NCBI GenBank assembly: GCA_020638095.1
Contig: JACKJF010000003.1
Span: 310,001-374,000, forward strand
Direction of reading: 5' to 3'
DNA from: Hyphomicrobiaceae bacterium
Lineage (GTDB): Bacteria > Pseudomonadota > Alphaproteobacteria > Rhizobiales > Devosiaceae
DNA: 64,000 nucleotides
The translations under genes and the position numbers were made by a program. Below are positions 63,316-64,000 of this stretch, in pieces. The stretch's first letter is position 1, and each line of letters begins with the position of its first letter. The notes below the pieces were generated by a model. That model made no database searches. It was not told where the DNA came from and worked only from the letters and a program-made list of their open reading frames with translations.

Positions 63316-64000
63316 ATGACCGGCGCAAACAAGGGAACCCGAACCGACCCCTATGACGTGATTGTCGTTGGGGGCGGCCCGAACGGGCTCAGCATGGCGG
63401 CGGCGCTCGTCGCCTCGATCAGCGATATCTCGGTAGCCGTTTGCGACAAGAAGCCTTTTGCCGTTCCCAACGATGCCCGCTCGTTCGCTCTGGCCGCGGG
63501 CGTGTCGCGCATGTACGAAACCCTTGGGCTTTGGGACAGGATGACGGCCAACGCCGCGCCGATCGATCACATGCGCATCACCGATTCGGACACGCCCGAC
63601 CTTTCGCGGCCCTTGTTCCTGAGCTTCGATGGCGACGTGGTGCCGGGCCGTCCCTTTGCCCACATGGTGCCGAACCGCGACTTGATGGGTGCCCTGCTCG
63701 ACTATGCCCGCGACCGCATCACCCTGATTGACGGCGCCGAAGTGTCCGGTTTCAACGGCTCTGGGGCCGTCGCCGAACTCAGTTTCTCCTCGGGCGACGT
63801 GCTGAAAGCCAGCCTCGTGATCGCCGCCGACAGCGGCCGTTCCAAGCTGCGCGACCTCGCGGCCATCGGCACGTTCGAGCACGATTACAAACAGTCGGGC
63901 CTTGTCACGACGATCGCTCATACCCTGCCGCACAACAACACCGCCTTTGAGCATTTCCGCCCGGCCGGGCCATTCGCGAGCCTCCCCCTTTCCGGCAACC
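63316..64000 (+). CDS. UbiH/COQ6-family FAD-dependent monooxygenase (partial)
   Basis: The first 228 residues of a ubiquinone-biosynthesis hydroxylase, cut by the window end. The FAD-binding DVIVVGGGPNGLSMAAAL is near the N terminus, and the second motif VIAADSGRSKLRD lies near residue 175. Family members hydroxylate the quinone ring at C4, C5 or C6; which one this is cannot be told. The ATG at 63316 has only a weak Shine-Dalgarno. It is divergent from the second PII gene. Confidence 0.88.
   Translation, partial: MTGANKGTRTDPYDVIVVGGGPNGLSMAAALVASISDISVAVCDKKPFAVPNDARSFALAAGVSRMYETLGLWDRMTANAAPIDHMRITDSDTPDLSRPLFLSFDGDVVPGRPFAHMVPNRDLMGALLDYARDRITLIDGAEVSGFNGSGAVAELSFSSGDVLKASLVIAADSGRSKLRDLAAIGTFEHDYKQSGLVTTIAHTLPHNNTAFEHFRPAGPFASLPLSGN

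Noticed and set aside
1..64000. CRISPR arrays, insertion sequences, prophage or rRNA genes
   Set aside because: No regularly spaced repeats, transposase or phage-protein signatures, or rRNA sequence found while reading the window; only two RIME-type repeats and one tRNA.

Overview
The window is chromosomal DNA of an alphaproteobacterium, most likely of the order Hyphomicrobiales (Rhizobiales) and plausibly a Devosia/Pelagibacterium-like lineage. The lineage below order level is inference. Supporting signs are high GC; the large (about 180 kDa) NAD-glutamate dehydrogenase; the cluster gpsA-tsaD / hemC-hemD-mitofilin-hemY; a DUF1674 (SdhAF4-like) gene; an sdhCDA...sdhB locus; and two RIME-like intergenic repeats of the rhizobial type. 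Almost everything is housekeeping DNA packed into short operons with many 1-8 bp overlaps.

Layout. 1-6.2 kb: NAD-glutamate dehydrogenase and a UMF1-type MFS permease. 6.2-13.3 kb: a minus-strand run with a GNAT protein, an EamA exporter, asd, a 30-codon small ORF, a PagL-like lipid A deacylase, leuB, a GNAT protein, a Rid protein, leuD and argC. 13.4-18.1 kb: a phosphoesterase, a cyclic-nucleotide-binding protein, deoD, a MerR divergon and small secreted or unknown proteins. 18.1-26.1 kb: the first RIME, a membrane-anchored ClpP-like protease with its membrane partner, an EEP-family hydrolase, purH, a heparinase-like protein and an rsmB-type methyltransferase. 26.2-34.4 kb: DUF1674, EVE, YciI, gpsA, tsaD, then hemC, hemD, mitofilin, hemY and tRNA-Thr(CGT). 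34.4-35.7 kb: a short AT-rich accessory patch beside the tRNA with a PD-(D/E)XK-like nuclease and a gene relic. 35.7-49.7 kb: etfBA, an aldo/keto reductase, a FeeM/LuxI-like acyltransferase, the second RIME, a GGDEF-EAL protein, TerB-like, YggT, DUF167, typA, a second EamA exporter, a nucleosidase, ppa and DUF3445. 49.9-57.6 kb: the succinate dehydrogenase locus, a MarR/VOC divergon, carbonic anhydrase, LolA and a GNAT protein. 57.6-64 kb: ftsK, then the nitrogen-control block amtB, PII-1 and PII-2, and the start of a UbiH-family monooxygenase cut by the window edge.

How genes work together. asd, leuB, leuD and argC serve amino-acid synthesis. hemC and hemD make uroporphyrinogen III, and SDH needs haem and (probably) the DUF1674 factor for assembly. 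etfBA and SDH feed electrons to the quinone pool. amtB and two PII genes form an ammonium uptake and sensing block. Each PII gene has its own sigma-54 promoter and its own pair of NtrC-like 17-bp palindromes.

The least explained parts are the highly structured 200-bp intergenic stretch between the two PII genes, the AT-rich nuclease patch next to tRNA-Thr, the ClpP-like/membrane protein pair at 18-20 kb, and the 30-codon small ORF near 8.8 kb. I saw no CRISPR array, prophage, transposase or rRNA.
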